Below, piece by piece: positions 8,499-17,797 of a DNA stretch of 64,000 nucleotides. The position numbers and the translations under genes were made by a program. The stretch comes from Dictyobacter vulcani (GTDB lineage: Bacteria; Chloroflexota; Ktedonobacteria; Ktedonobacterales; Ktedonobacteraceae), in contig NZ_BKZW01000003.1 of assembly GCF_008974265.1 (NCBI RefSeq), forward strand, positions 124,001 through 188,000. Direction: 5' to 3'. The notes beneath the pieces were generated by a model, which was not told where the DNA came from, ran no database searches, and worked only from the letters and a program-made list of their open reading frames with translations. How positions within the stretch are numbered: the first letter of the stretch is position 1; the number at the start of each line of letters is the position of its first letter.

Positions 8499-9596
8499 TT
8501 ATATCTGGGAGATTAATTCTCGGGCTGCTGTAATGACCTCTGCTGTAGAAATACTCGCGACCAGCGAGTCTGAATGTTTACACGTTTCGTAGAGGACATT
8601 ATGGTCACAGGCTGGACAATGTAATTGCCAGGAAACCAGAGGGCGCTGCTGAAGGCGACTGAGTGGCATGGCGGTGATCATGTTGAGACACCAGTAGATG
8701 CCAACTGTGGCCGTTCCAATAGCGCCTGCTACACGCTGGGGGCCAGTCTCGTTAGAGACAAGTAACCTACAGCGCGCCAGGAGTCCTGTGAGACTGCCCG
8801 GAGAGAGCTGACCTGCCAGGTCCTGGGCGGGCATATGCATCTGCTGGACTACACTGGCAGTAAGCTCTTTTTCTGTTTGTGTACCAATAACGACTATGCG
8901 CGCACCCAGCCTGGCCAGGGCATCACCTACTGCGGCGAATTTTGCGGCTGGCCAGCGTTGTCGCGGCTCACTGGCACCGGGATGCAGCGCTACCAGGAAT
9001 TGTTGATGTGCGGGAACAATTGCCAGCGATGCGTCCAGGTCGGCTTGTGTGACTGCCAGGCGCGGCCAGCTATCAACCGGTTTAGGAACACCAACCAGAC
9101 TGACAACTTCTTGATAACGGATGATTTCATGCTGTAGCGCGCTATAGGGGAGCCAGCGATCGAGTGGAACTGCGTCAGGCGTTTTCAAGCCAGCACTGGT
9201 CTGTGCTCCTAATTTCAGGAGAAATGGATTGGCGTACCGCCCTCCATCGTGGAGTTGTATGGCCAGATCAAAGTGTTCTGCGCGCATTGCGGCAAAGAAT
9301 TGTTTCAGTTCGTTTTGATTTTCTGGGAATTCCGTTTCTTCGCTGACACCTGCATAGGGCGGAACAACTATGACGCGATCAATCGGGGCGGGCCTGTTTT
9401 CGAGAAATGTGGCGTGCCAGCCTCTGCCCAGTAAGACTATTTCAGCATTGGCATATGTGCGGCGAAGTGCTTCAAGGGCTGGTAGTATGAAGATGAAATC
9501 CCCAAGAGTGTCTGCCCTCAGGACTGCTATTTTTTTGACATCGGGAATAACGTCCGTTGCGTTCTGTCTGTCTCGCAGGCTGTCATAATACTCCAT
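8499..9596 (-). CDS. Glycosyltransferase family 9 (heptosyltransferase-like)
   Basis: The 365-residue protein has the GT9 fold signatures. The N-terminal domain shows VLRADTLGDFIFILPALEAL and ADVVLLG-like text. The C-terminal nucleotide-sugar domain shows HPGASEPRQRWPAAKFAAVG and SNETGPQRVAGAIGTATVGIYW cited as SNETGPQRVAGAIG. Family members move heptose or other sugars onto cell-surface glycans; here, in a likely outer-membrane-less lineage, the acceptor is unknown. A late segment with CPACDHNVLYETCKH carries several Cys typical of the GT9 C-terminus. There are no glycan-cluster neighbours, so the pathway cannot be assigned. Confidence 0.9.
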   Translation of the reverse strand: MEYYDSLRDRQNATDVIPDVKKIAVLRADTLGDFIFILPALEALRRTYANAEIVLLGRGWHATFLENRPAPIDRVIVVPPYAGVSEETEFPENQNELKQFFAAMRAEHFDLAIQLHDGGRYANPFLLKLGAQTSAGLKTPDAVPLDRWLPYSALQHEIIRYQEVVSLVGVPKPVDSWPRLAVTQADLDASLAIVPAHQQFLVALHPGASEPRQRWPAAKFAAVGDALARLGARIVVIGTQTEKELTASVVQQMHMPAQDLAGQLSPGSLTGLLARCRLLVSNETGPQRVAGAIGTATVGIYWCLNMITAMPLSRLQQRPLVSWQLHCPACDHNVLYETCKHSDSLVASISTAEVITAARELISQI

Positions 9597-9963
9597 GCTT
9601 GCTGCATTCCTTTCCTCTAGCTGAGCTTATGGGTTTGTAGCAGCACAGGATGGCAGTTGGAATGATCAACTGCTGTGCTCTGGCGTGTATAATTACATTT
9701 TGCCTTAAAAATAGAAGGACATCGCTGTTGGGGCTTCTTCAGCGTGGAGTTTAAGAAAACATGTCTCACATAATTAGCACGTGTGAAATTCGCAAAAGGG
9801 GACTCAGCCACTGACTTTGTTCAAACGTGCTGTGGCTTGCTCCCAGGCTGGATGATTTTATCCGCTTTTCGTTGTATGCCGGATTTTTGTGGGTACGCAA
9901 AATTTGAGGAAGTGTCAGGATTCAGCGAACTGGTGGCAGGCTCGCCATATAGAGAGCCATACA
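9597..9963. other. Intergenic region, about 370 bases
   Basis: This spacer lies between the Fur-type regulator and the GT9 gene, both on the minus strand. Short open frames exist on both strands, but none has a ribosome-binding site or recognisable sequence. It presumably holds the 3' end of the metal-uptake operon and the GT9 promoter. Confidence 0.45.
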
Positions 9964-10401
9964 TCAGGAACGGCAGGTTTCACAGCGGCCAAAGAGTGCC
10001 AGCGAATGTCCTTCAATCTCAAAGTTAGCCTGATCACCAATCGCATGGATTTGATCTGCAGGTAAGCACAGGTCGACTTCGACCACACGATGACATTGGG
10101 TGCAGGTCAGGTGATGATGATGACTTCCACCACATATGCGGTAGTGATGCGTACCGTCCGCAAACTCGATGCGGTCAAGCAGGCCTTTATCCGCCATCTT
10201 TTCGATGGAACGAAATACCGTGGCGCGCCCTATTTTGGGATCCACAGCTCGTAGCTCTTGCCATAGATCGTCGGTGGTAAAATCATCACCATTATTGGCA
10301 AGCTCGACTAACCGCTCGGCAATGAGGCGGCGTGGGCGGGTGTTGCGCTGACTCATCTCGTCAAACGCATGGTAAATTTTATCCGTTATCTCCTTTGACA
10401 T
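9964..10401 (-). CDS. Fur-family metalloregulator, probably Zur
   Basis: The 145-residue protein has an N-terminal winged helix (LWQELRAVDPKIGRATVFRS) and the Fur dimerisation/metal domain GGSHHHHLTCTQCHRVVEVD, ending GRCETC. The two CxxC pairs (CTQC, CETC) bind structural zinc in Fur, Zur and PerR. Its place as the last gene after a Zn/Mn ABC operon makes Zur the best guess; a Mn or Fe sensor cannot be excluded. The ATG at 10401 has GGAG about 8 bases upstream and gives normal Fur length. The longer frame to 10497 adds an unlikely leader. A candidate operator is upstream of the operon at 14410-14428. Confidence 0.9.
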   Translation of the reverse strand: MSKEITDKIYHAFDEMSQRNTRPRRLIAERLVELANNGDDFTTDDLWQELRAVDPKIGRATVFRSIEKMADKGLLDRIEFADGTHHYRICGGSHHHHLTCTQCHRVVEVDLCLPADQIHAIGDQANFEIEGHSLALFGRCETCRS

Positions 10402-10622
10402 GGCTGTTTCTCCAATTTCATCTGCATGAGTACTTTCTTCATGCGGGTTTTCCTGGACCTTTCGCGTCAGGTGGTCAACTGGCTGATTGGGCCACAATTG
10501 CCTTCTGATGACTATAGTCTATCACAACTGACACAGTCTCACTACATTTCTTGTCTGTATTATCCGGCTTTTCTATACACTCCTGCTACCTCTTCACAAG
10601 ATTTTTGTTTGCTTCTCAGCTC

Positions 10623-11528
10623 TTAATACGTTGGTACACCAATTTCTTCGCGATCAGTACAACCGGTACAGCGTTTGAGTGGCTGGGCGCGTTTGGGAGC
10701 GCGAATAATACCCAGTCGGCTCATGATCACTGAAACAAAGTAGAGTCCTGTTGCCAGTGCGACAATATAAAAGCCGACCGGTAGGTATTTCCCAAACGTG
10801 CCGGTAAAGGCGAGCGTCAGTCCACTCCAGGTACATACCAGGCTCAGAAGAATTGCCAGCCCGATTGAGGTTCCTGGATGATTGGTCAGACGTAGCGCTG
10901 TGGCCGCTGGTGCAATCAACAGAGCAATAATCAACAATACTCCTACCACCAGGATCGAGACCGAGATGGTGGCTGAGAGGATTAGCAAAAAGACGGTTGA
11001 GAGGAAGCGGACCGGGACGCCACGTGTCCGGGCAACTTCTGGATCAATGGATGCAAAGAGCAAAGGTCGGAATAAGATAGTTAATAATAGGATCAGTAGC
11101 GTGCTACAGAGTAAGGTTACTATCACATCTGATCTCTGGACGCTTAAGATAGAGCCAAAAAGAATACCGATACCAACATTGGCGTTGGCGCTACCAGTCC
11201 GGTTGTAGATGGTTACAAAAAGTACACCCAGACCCAGGGCGAAAGAGAGGATCATGCCAATTTCAACGTCGCGCCCACGAATCCGTTCGCCCAGCGCCCC
11301 CATACCCAATGCTGAGATGAATGAGAATATCAGCATGCCGAACAGTGAGCTAATACCGAGCACAACGGCTCCTGTGGCGCCCGCGAAGCTGATATCGGAA
11401 AGCGCCTCACTGGCGAACGTTTGTGATCGTAGCACGACGAAGTAGCCAACGCAGGCGGCCACAATCGCCACAATGGTGCCAGCGATAAATGCGTTCTGGA
11501 CAAATTCATGACTGAAAAGTTCTAGCAT
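10623..11528 (-). CDS. Zn/Mn ABC transporter permease 2 (ZnuB/TroD type)
   Basis: This 301-residue membrane protein of the ABC-3 family has about eight hydrophobic helices and the family text FASEALSDISFAGATGAVVLG and TRGVPVRFLSTVFLL cited in part. It would form a metal channel with the neighbouring permease. It starts 8 bases after the stop of the first permease. The C-terminal tail RLGIIRAPKRAQPLKRCTGC is charged and contains two Cys, which is not typical of ZnuB. Substrate (Zn or Mn) is inferred from the operon and the Fur-type regulator. Confidence 0.92.
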   Translation of the reverse strand: MLELFSHEFVQNAFIAGTIVAIVAACVGYFVVLRSQTFASEALSDISFAGATGAVVLGISSLFGMLIFSFISALGMGALGERIRGRDVEIGMILSFALGLGVLFVTIYNRTGSANANVGIGILFGSILSVQRSDVIVTLLCSTLLILLLTILFRPLLFASIDPEVARTRGVPVRFLSTVFLLILSATISVSILVVGVLLIIALLIAPAATALRLTNHPGTSIGLAILLSLVCTWSGLTLAFTGTFGKYLPVGFYIVALATGLYFVSVIMSRLGIIRAPKRAQPLKRCTGCTDREEIGVPTY

Positions 11529-11536
11529 GATGTGCT

Positions 11537-12451
11537 CTATCTCCCTCTTACTTCGACAGGCTCGACCATGGCTTGCCGGTTGTTTTCCTGTATAGCATCA
11601 ACTGTTTTGCCTGGTTGTTTTTCCCTGTAACCACGTCCGAGCCAGTAAGGAGAGAAGAAGCGTACGGGAAGATAGACGGCAAATGCGATCGTGGCAATAT
11701 AGAAACTGGCAGGCCAGAGACCATTTGAGATCGACAGTAAAATACCCAGCCACATATAACACAATCCCAGGCCAATCGCGATCATGATGGCCCAGGCTGG
11801 ACGGCGGGCAATGCGGACGGCGGTGGCGGCAGGGCCGACCAGCATCGTGAAGACGAGCAGGGCTCCTACGATCTGGATGGCGATTGAGACGGCCAGCGCT
11901 ACCAGCATCAGAAACACTACCGCCAGTCCACGCACGGGTACACCTCTGGCCTGCGCGACCACTGGATCAAATGAGCTGAAGAGCAGGGGTCGATACAGGA
12001 CAATGATTGCGCCGATGGTGAGCAGGCAAGCGATAAACATCAGCAGGACATCCTGCCGGCTAATTCCCAGGATGGTGCCAAAGAGGACACTATAAACGCG
12101 CTCTGCATAGCCCGAATAGAGGGAGAGAAACATGAATCCCAGGCCCAAAGCAAACGTCATAATAATTCCGATGGAAATATCTCGTTCCTGTATCTCTTTA
12201 CCCATGAGCCCGATGATCACACCTGCTCCAATGGTGAAGGCAAAGAGCCCGTAGATTGGATTTGCTCCGATCAGTACTGCGCCAGCAGCTCCGGCGAAAC
12301 CGATATTGGGCAGAGCATGACCAGCAAAGGTGAGGCCACGCGCAATCAAAAAATATCCCACCAGCGCAGCGACCACCGCAATGCATGATCCAGCGAGCAA
12401 GGCATTGATGATAAATTCGTATTGCAGCGAGTCGATGATTGAATTCAACAT
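11537..12451 (-). CDS. Zn/Mn ABC transporter permease 1 (ZnuB/TroC type)
   Basis: The 304-residue ABC-3 family permease has motifs FAGHALPNIGFAGAAGAVLIG in part and ARGVPVRGLAVVFLM, with about eight membrane spans. It is paralogous to the next gene, so the transporter is probably a heterodimer like TroCD or SitCD, and not a ZnuB homodimer. It begins 15 bases downstream of the ATPase gene. The cytoplasmic C-tail is basic and polar. Confidence 0.92.
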   Translation of the reverse strand: MLNSIIDSLQYEFIINALLAGSCIAVVAALVGYFLIARGLTFAGHALPNIGFAGAAGAVLIGANPIYGLFAFTIGAGVIIGLMGKEIQERDISIGIIMTFALGLGFMFLSLYSGYAERVYSVLFGTILGISRQDVLLMFIACLLTIGAIIVLYRPLLFSSFDPVVAQARGVPVRGLAVVFLMLVALAVSIAIQIVGALLVFTMLVGPAATAVRIARRPAWAIMIAIGLGLCYMWLGILLSISNGLWPASFYIATIAFAVYLPVRFFSPYWLGRGYREKQPGKTVDAIQENNRQAMVEPVEVRGR

Positions 12452-12466
12452 AGAAGTTTTCCTGAC

Positions 12467-13255
12467 CTATATCTCTGCACCAACAACAAACATCCTTCCA
12501 AGGGCTCTAACAACTTCTACAGGTGATCCATACAACCGTGTGAGCGTCTCGGTCGTGATAACCTCTTCTGGCGTTCCGATCGTACTGTTCCCATTGGCAA
12601 CGTAGATGACCTTATCAATTACGTTCAAGAGTGGATTTACATCGTGTGCGACCAGCAAGACGGCCACATTGCGGGCTCGACAGACATTATTGACCAGGGT
12701 GACAATCTCCTGACCACGTGTGATGTCCAGGTTTGAGAGTGGCTCATCCAGCAAGAGCAGGCGTGGATTGGTTAATAACGCCTGCGCAATCAGCAGGCGT
12801 TGTTGCTCGCCGCCAGAAAGTTGTCCTACCGGCGCGTTAGCAAAATGGAGAGCATCCACTTCTTCGAGCGCTTTTTCAATCATCGCCGTACGTTTGCGAC
12901 TGGGCCAGCCAGGACCCCAGCGGTGTCCGTCCAGTCCAAAGCCCACGACATCACGTGCCCGCAGCGCTAAATCTGCTTCGAGGACGCGATGCTGTGGCGC
13001 GTAGCCAATATCCGTATTACCACGGCGGGGCGCTTTTCCCAGCACACGTACTGAACCAGAACTTTGCTTGATCAGGCCCAGTAAAAGCTTCAGCAGGGTA
13101 CTTTTACCCGCCCCATTGGGACCCAGAATGGCGATAAATTCACCTTCATTCACCGTCAGGTTGATATTCTCCTGAATGGTGCGTTTCCCAAGTTGTATGT
13201 GGACATCTTCTAAAGCGATAATCGGTGTAATACCTGCCGCTACATCATTCTTCAC
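12467..13255 (-). CDS. Zn/Mn ABC transporter ATP-binding protein (ZnuC type)
   Basis: The 262-residue protein is a complete ABC ATPase: Walker A GPNGAGKST, Q-loop YAPQHR, signature LSGGEQQR, Walker B LLLLDEPLSNLD and switch HD (VAHDVN). It energises metal import with the two permeases encoded downstream. It lies 32 bases after the binding-protein gene. Length and motif order are normal for ZnuC/MntB proteins. Confidence 0.94.
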   Translation of the reverse strand: MKNDVAAGITPIIALEDVHIQLGKRTIQENINLTVNEGEFIAILGPNGAGKSTLLKLLLGLIKQSSGSVRVLGKAPRRGNTDIGYAPQHRVLEADLALRARDVVGFGLDGHRWGPGWPSRKRTAMIEKALEEVDALHFANAPVGQLSGGEQQRLLIAQALLTNPRLLLLDEPLSNLDITRGQEIVTLVNNVCRARNVAVLLVAHDVNPLLNVIDKVIYVANGNSTIGTPEEVITTETLTRLYGSPVEVVRALGRMFVVGAEI

Positions 13256-13287
13256 GTTCTTTATTTCCTGTTTTTTTATTCACGCGA

Positions 13288-14211
13288 CTATTTGTTGCTT
13301 GCTAACGCTTGTTCGACTTTCTCTAACTGAGTCAACATCCAACTTTGATAGGTCTGGTCTGGTGGCATTGTTTCAGTGACAGGGACAACGGGTATGTTTC
13401 TGGCTCTGGCGTCGCTCATAAGTTTGGTTGTAATGGCTGACTGGGTTTGTTGATTGTAAATAAATACTTTTATCTGACGTTGGTTGATCTGATTCTCGGC
13501 TGTTATAACGGTATTGGCGGGTGGATCATTACCTTCTGCCAGCGCTTTTTGAAATTCATCAGGTGTCAATACACGTAAACCCATTGGACCCGTCTGGTAG
13601 CGCAGGATGGTTTCAGTGAGCCCTACCGGGGCATTGGCGTATTTGGATCTGATTTCATCCATCTTTTGATTTATCTTACTCAGTTCACGCTCAAATATGA
13701 TGAGATTTTGCGCATATTCCGCTGCGTGGGCAGTGTCAAGCGTTTTTAAGGTATCCGCTATTGCGCTGGCAATATTTTTTGCGTTGTCAGGACTATACCA
13801 GACGTGTTCGTTATCTGGCAGCTTGTTTGGTGCGACGTCAAAACCTTTGATAACTTTGCGCTCACTGCTGGGTGTACTGGAAAGCAGCTTATCCATCCAA
13901 TCGTCATAGCCTCCGCCATTGGCGATGACAAGCTGTGCTCTGGCGACCGCTTTAACCTGATCAACGTTGCTCTCGTATGAATGAGGATCAACATTGGGAT
14001 CTGCCAGCATGCTGGTTACACTGACATGTTTCCCACCAATCTGCCTGACGATACTACCATAGAAATTTTCCGCTGCTACCACCGAAATAGTATTGCTACC
14101 TTGCGTAGATGATGTGCCGGCAAGACCTGTATGGCTGCCGCAAGCACTCAATAAAAATAAGGCCATGAGAGCAATGCATAAGGCCGCTTGCTTGTTTCGC
14201 CCTGAACGCAT
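13288..14211 (-). CDS. Zn/Mn ABC transporter substrate-binding lipoprotein (ZnuA/TroA type)
   Basis: The 307-residue protein starts MRSGRNKQAALCIALMALF and has a lipobox LLSAC, so it is a lipoprotein anchored outside the membrane. The cluster A-I binding fold is visible: NVDPHSYE, DNEHVWYSPDNA and a final PVVPVTETMP. These give two clear His ligands, but the third usual His position reads GLTETILRY. There is no His-rich loop of the kind found in many ZnuA proteins, so Mn or Zn are both possible. ATG 14211 has AGGGG about 9 bases upstream. The longer frame to 14316 would bury the signal peptide. Confidence 0.9.
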   Translation of the reverse strand: MRSGRNKQAALCIALMALFLLSACGSHTGLAGTSSTQGSNTISVVAAENFYGSIVRQIGGKHVSVTSMLADPNVDPHSYESNVDQVKAVARAQLVIANGGGYDDWMDKLLSSTPSSERKVIKGFDVAPNKLPDNEHVWYSPDNAKNIASAIADTLKTLDTAHAAEYAQNLIIFERELSKINQKMDEIRSKYANAPVGLTETILRYQTGPMGLRVLTPDEFQKALAEGNDPPANTVITAENQINQRQIKVFIYNQQTQSAITTKLMSDARARNIPVVPVTETMPPDQTYQSWMLTQLEKVEQALASNK

Positions 14212-14621
14212 GAAATTTTTCCCCTGAAGAACGCAACGTGCAACTTTTTTTATTTTTATCACTCTCAGAAATAAGCAAGCGCCGCAGGCGCGAGGTGTCA
14301 GCGAAAAAACCTGCACATAGGTTGATGTATATTTTAATGGTACTATGTACCGATATTAATGATACTGAATATCTATATCGAAGAATAGCATACAGATAGA
14401 GCTGTTGTCAATGAGATATATTCTCATTAACGATTTCAATCCCTGATTATAATTAAGACATAGTCTCAATAGTCTTGTTTTATACGATTTTTCATGCCTG
14501 GCTTATTTGGACTATAAAAAATCTCTCTGCTCTTCGGACATTACATGCATGAAAAGTTAATCAGAGCTATTTTGTCTCAACGCGAGATATCGTAGCGTCA
14601 ATATCAGGAAGGATTGAAAAT
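14212..14621. other. Divergent control region of the metal operon, about 410 bases
   Basis: This AT-rich spacer separates the minus-strand metal-uptake operon from the plus-strand SCO5389-family gene. Two dyads are visible: GGTAC-TAT-GTACC at 14339-14351 and the Fur/Zur-like site at 14410-14428. No gene is supported inside it. Confidence 0.6.
14410..14428. promoter_or_regulatory. Candidate Fur/Zur operator
   Basis: The sequence AATGAGATATATTCTCATT is a perfect inverted repeat with 7-base arms and a 5-base TATAT centre. Its TGAGA...TCTCA shape resembles Fur-family boxes. It lies about 200 bases upstream of the binding-protein gene and about 195 upstream of the divergent SCO5389-family gene, so it could control both. 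Confidence 0.6.
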
Positions 14622-15011
14622 ATGTCCCTTGATGTATCACCAGCATTACTTGAACAGGCTCAGGAGGATGCTATTAGCCCTAATGATTTTTTACAGTGCA
14701 TTAAAGAGTCTTTGCCCTATGCCTGGGAATTAATAGAGCAACTTGCAGGACGTTTAAAGCAAGAGAATGCTGCTTTTGTGGATAATCAGGTTCCACCTCC
14801 CACTGAGCAAGCCCGTGGCCAATTATTGCGCCTGCTGGCCAGTGATGCGATGCGCAACGCGGTTGAACATTATTACGGCGTTAAACTGGCTTTCCAGAAT
14901 TGTCATCGCGTCGCCTTGTTCCCACAGCATACATCAGGTGCTGAGTACGCTGATTTCATTACACCACGCAGTCAGATTCTCAACCAGAGTCCTGAATTGC
15001 GTGACTGCTAG
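14622..15011 (+). CDS. SCO5389-family conserved protein
   Basis: The 129-residue protein starts MSLDVSPALLEQAQEDAIS and contains SLPYAWELIEQL, DNQVPPPTEQARGQLLRLLA, LAFQNCHRVALFP and the C-terminus ILNQSPELRDC. From memory this closely matches the small SCO5389 family of Actinobacteria, whose function I do not know. It has no signal peptide or membrane segment. It diverges from the metal-uptake operon and may share the Fur/Zur-like site, which would suggest a role in metal starvation, but that is inference. GGAAGG lies upstream of ATG 14622. Confidence 0.8.
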   Translation: MSLDVSPALLEQAQEDAISPNDFLQCIKESLPYAWELIEQLAGRLKQENAAFVDNQVPPPTEQARGQLLRLLASDAMRNAVEHYYGVKLAFQNCHRVALFPQHTSGAEYADFITPRSQILNQSPELRDC

Positions 15012-15286
15012 GCTTATTGCTTAGCTGCAAACTGCATTTTCCTGTCTACAGACAACGGTAGAGGCAAAGAAGGAGTCATTCCACTATTTCTTTGCTTCTT
15101 GTATTTCCAGACCTATTTGTTATCGGCCACATTCTATTTATTGCTCACCTGCCTGTCTTCCGAGTGTTGAAATCATACGTGTAAGAAAAGGAGTTAAAAT
15201 TCTATGCAATGTTTCGCTCAGGCGTTTTTCGCTTGAAATGAACAGGCATTTGACGCTGGAAAACTGCCGAAGGCAGGGTGGAAAGG

Positions 15287-15694
15287 ATGCTTACCTCTAT
15301 GTCTGAGAAAAAATTATTTGCCAGTACCAATGCTGGTAAATATGCGATTGGCTCAGCCTATGGGCCTGATATTGTCGAGGGGCAAGTACTGAAAATTCTT
15401 CTGGGAGGACAGTGGCTTTCTGGTCGTGTTCGCATCCGTCACAATCATGATGCAGCCGAGCACATGGGAAGCGCGCAATCTGTGGATGCATATGCAACCT
15501 CATCATTAGGCAAAGACGATGTGGTAGAAGCCTCTGAAGAATCATTTCCTGCCAGTGATGCGCCAGCGTGGACTGATGAGCGCTCGGCCTCTCCTCAATC
15601 TGTGGCAAATAGTAAGGACACGTACTATTTTGTAGCGGACAAGGATGGTAGCATCTATGATTTGGCCCCGGGTATGCAGATACAAACACAATAA
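15287..15694 (+). CDS. Conserved hypothetical protein with EESFPASD motif
   Basis: This protein of about 135 residues carries VVEASEESFPASDAPAWTDE, a short motif widely seen in small bacterial proteins of unknown role. The N-terminal half (YAIGSAYGPDIVEGQVLKIL) and the C-terminal half (YYFVADKDGSIYDLAPGMQI) look soluble. There is no signal peptide. Alternative starts are GTG 15278 and ATG 15299; ATG 15287 has AGGGTGG at good spacing. Confidence 0.65.
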   Translation: MLTSMSEKKLFASTNAGKYAIGSAYGPDIVEGQVLKILLGGQWLSGRVRIRHNHDAAEHMGSAQSVDAYATSSLGKDDVVEASEESFPASDAPAWTDERSASPQSVANSKDTYYFVADKDGSIYDLAPGMQIQTQ

Positions 15695-15812
15695 GATGAC
15701 TGGTCCAGGCGGACATATGCTGTCCTTAGCAACTTACATTACTGGTCAGGGGAGATATCCATGGATGTCTCCCCATCTATTTTGTGTGGTACTGCGTCCA
15801 GCCGTTGTATGA

Positions 15813-17102
15813 TTAGACTAATGCTTCCTGGCGCTCTTCTGTGATCTGGAGACCTAAGCGTGTCAGACGTCGAATAATTGAGCTATAGCCGCGCTCGATC
15901 ATTTGAGCATTGTCGATGATGGTTTCTCCCTCGGCGACTGCACCTGCGATGATTAAGGCACTACCTGCGCGGAGGTCGTGCGCCCACACGGTTGCGCCAG
16001 AGAGGGGTGCTGGACCAGAGATGACGGCTGAACCATCCTCGAGTTTAATGTTGGCTCCCATTCTGTTGAGGTCGTCGGCGACACCAAAGCGCTGATCAAA
16101 CAGGGTTTCGCGAATATAGGATGTTCCGGAGGCCATACAGGCCAGGGCCATCAGGGGAGACTGTAGATCGGTAGGATAGCCTGGATAGGGCCAGGTGATG
16201 GCGTTGACCGGCCGTAAGTCACCATGGCGTTGCACGCGAATAACCGGACCATCTTCTTGCAGTTCCACACCCATCTGCTCTAACTTGGCCCGTACTACGC
16301 CGAAGTGACGTAAATTAGCCCCGATTAAGGCGATATCTCCCTGGGTTGCTGCGGCCATGATTGCCATCGTGCCTGCGTCAATGCGGTCCGGCATAATGGT
16401 ATATTCGACTGCGGACAATTCTTTGACGCCTTCGATCTGGATTACACCGGTGCCGACGCCAGAGATTTTAGCTCCCATCAAATTTAAGAAGTTGGCGACA
16501 TTGGCGATCTCGGGTTCCAGAGCGGAATTCTCGATGATGGTGGTACCTTCGGCCAGACACGCTGCAGCCATCAGATTTTCAGTACCTGTATGACTGGGTG
16601 TGTCCAGGTAGAGATAGGCACCTTTGGGATTTTGCATACGAACTGAAATAGCTTGCTCATCTTCTGTCACTTCGGCACCCAGGCGGGCAAATCCGCGGTA
16701 GTGGAAGTCCAGGCTACGCTTGCCCAGGTTACATCCTCCAACCTTTTCGATGGTGACCTGGCCTGTACGCATCATGACTGGTGGCAGAAAGAGGACTGAT
16801 CCACGGATCATGTTGGTGAGTTCCGGTGATAAGCTGCTGGATGTGATGTTTGAGGCATCAATAACCAGAACCTGTTCTTCTTCGTGGAGTTTTATTTTTG
16901 CGCCCAGCTTGCGGGCGATTTCAACTGCAACATAAACATCATTAATCAGTGGGACATTATGCAGGATGGTCTGTCCTTTACTGGCGAGCAATGATGCGGC
17001 GATAATGGGTAATGCGGCATTTTTCGCGCCTTGAATAATTACGGTTCCTTCAAGGCGTTGTCCGCCACGTACGTGATAGCGAACTGGTTGACGTATCGAC
17101 AT
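15813..17102 (-). CDS. murA: UDP-N-acetylglucosamine 1-carboxyvinyltransferase
   Basis: MurA transfers enolpyruvate from PEP to UDP-GlcNAc, the first committed step of peptidoglycan synthesis. The 429-residue protein has the expected KNAALPIIAASLLA near the N-terminus and the catalytic-loop text VGGCNLGKRSLDFH, in which Cys is the fosfomycin-binding residue of typical MurA. DLRAGSALIIAGAVAEGET matches the C-terminal domain. ATG 17102 (MSIRQPVRYHVRGG) has AGGGGA about 10 bases upstream. The longer frame to 17153 looks artificial. It is monocistronic here. Confidence 0.95.
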   Translation of the reverse strand: MSIRQPVRYHVRGGQRLEGTVIIQGAKNAALPIIAASLLASKGQTILHNVPLINDVYVAVEIARKLGAKIKLHEEEQVLVIDASNITSSSLSPELTNMIRGSVLFLPPVMMRTGQVTIEKVGGCNLGKRSLDFHYRGFARLGAEVTEDEQAISVRMQNPKGAYLYLDTPSHTGTENLMAAACLAEGTTIIENSALEPEIANVANFLNLMGAKISGVGTGVIQIEGVKELSAVEYTIMPDRIDAGTMAIMAAATQGDIALIGANLRHFGVVRAKLEQMGVELQEDGPVIRVQRHGDLRPVNAITWPYPGYPTDLQSPLMALACMASGTSYIRETLFDQRFGVADDLNRMGANIKLEDGSAVISGPAPLSGATVWAHDLRAGSALIIAGAVAEGETIIDNAQMIERGYSSIIRRLTRLGLQITEERQEALV

Positions 17103-17400
17103 AGAATTAGAATCCCCTTTAGTGTGTGTGCATAATCTATGCGCCATTAGCATATCATATCGTTAGGGATTGGATTGAAATGCCAGCATAAAGGACTAGT
17201 TGGAGTCCTATCTCGTCGTAACCAGATGGTGGTGCCAATCGTAATTAAATTGTAGTAAGCTAGAAAAATGCTTTTAATTTGCATTGAATGCCATACATGC
17301 ATAAATTTGAGCTCATATGCATAAAATTAGCCATAAGGTACTATCCAAGTCTCACTCATTCTCCTCTAGTACATTGTCAAACTTCGTGTGATGAGTTGTG

Positions 17401-17494
17401 CGCCCGCTACGCGGGCGGGATGAGGGGAGATGCCGGGGGCACAGCCCCCGATCCCCCAGTCAAGGGGCTCGCCGCTTGATCATGCCCCCGGCAT
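17401..17494. repeat. GC-rich compound hairpin element
   Basis: CGCCCGC-TAC-GCGGGCG (17401-17417) forms one hairpin and CGGGGGC-ACA-GCCCCCG (17434-17450) a second. A longer stem pairs ATGCCGGGGGCA (17430-17441) with its complement at 17483-17494 and would compete with the second hairpin. The composition is unlike the flanks, which suggests an interspersed repeat family. Confidence 0.6.
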
Positions 17495-17517
17495 GCTCGC
17501 TTGCATCCCCGCTTTCC

Positions 17518-17555
17518 CATCAATTGATGTTTGACAGAATACTAGTATTCTGTCA
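17518..17555. repeat. Two adjacent perfect palindromes
   Basis: CATCAATTGATG (17518-17529) is a perfect 12-base palindrome. Two bases later a perfect 24-base palindrome centred on ACTAGT begins (arms TGACAGAATACT and its complement, 17532-17555). With no loop at all, these look more like protein-binding dyads than RNA hairpins. Confidence 0.6.
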
Positions 17556-17797
17556 GGCTACATGCGAGGCCAGTCTCTTTTTACTATGGCCCTTATTATG
17601 TGTCTTTGATATATGCATGTGTGTTGTCATTTTAGAGTGTGTTTGAATCGTATGTTTTCCATGATCGTTCCACATGATTTTTCACCACCCACTAAAAAGA
17701 AACATGGGCACTTTAGTGCCCGCGTGTGGCTAAGTGCAACGATCCCGGGAGGTTTGAGCCTCAGACACACTCTTATAAAGTTGGAGAGAATAGCGAT

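Larger units (their letters stand above)
17103..17797. other. Intergenic region with GC-rich hairpin cluster and palindromes, about 700 bases
   Basis: The spacer between murA (-) and dedA (+) contains no supported gene. The 17400-17500 part is much richer in G and C than its surroundings and holds several stacked hairpins. Two perfect palindromes follow at 17518-17529 and 17532-17555. Confidence 0.6.
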
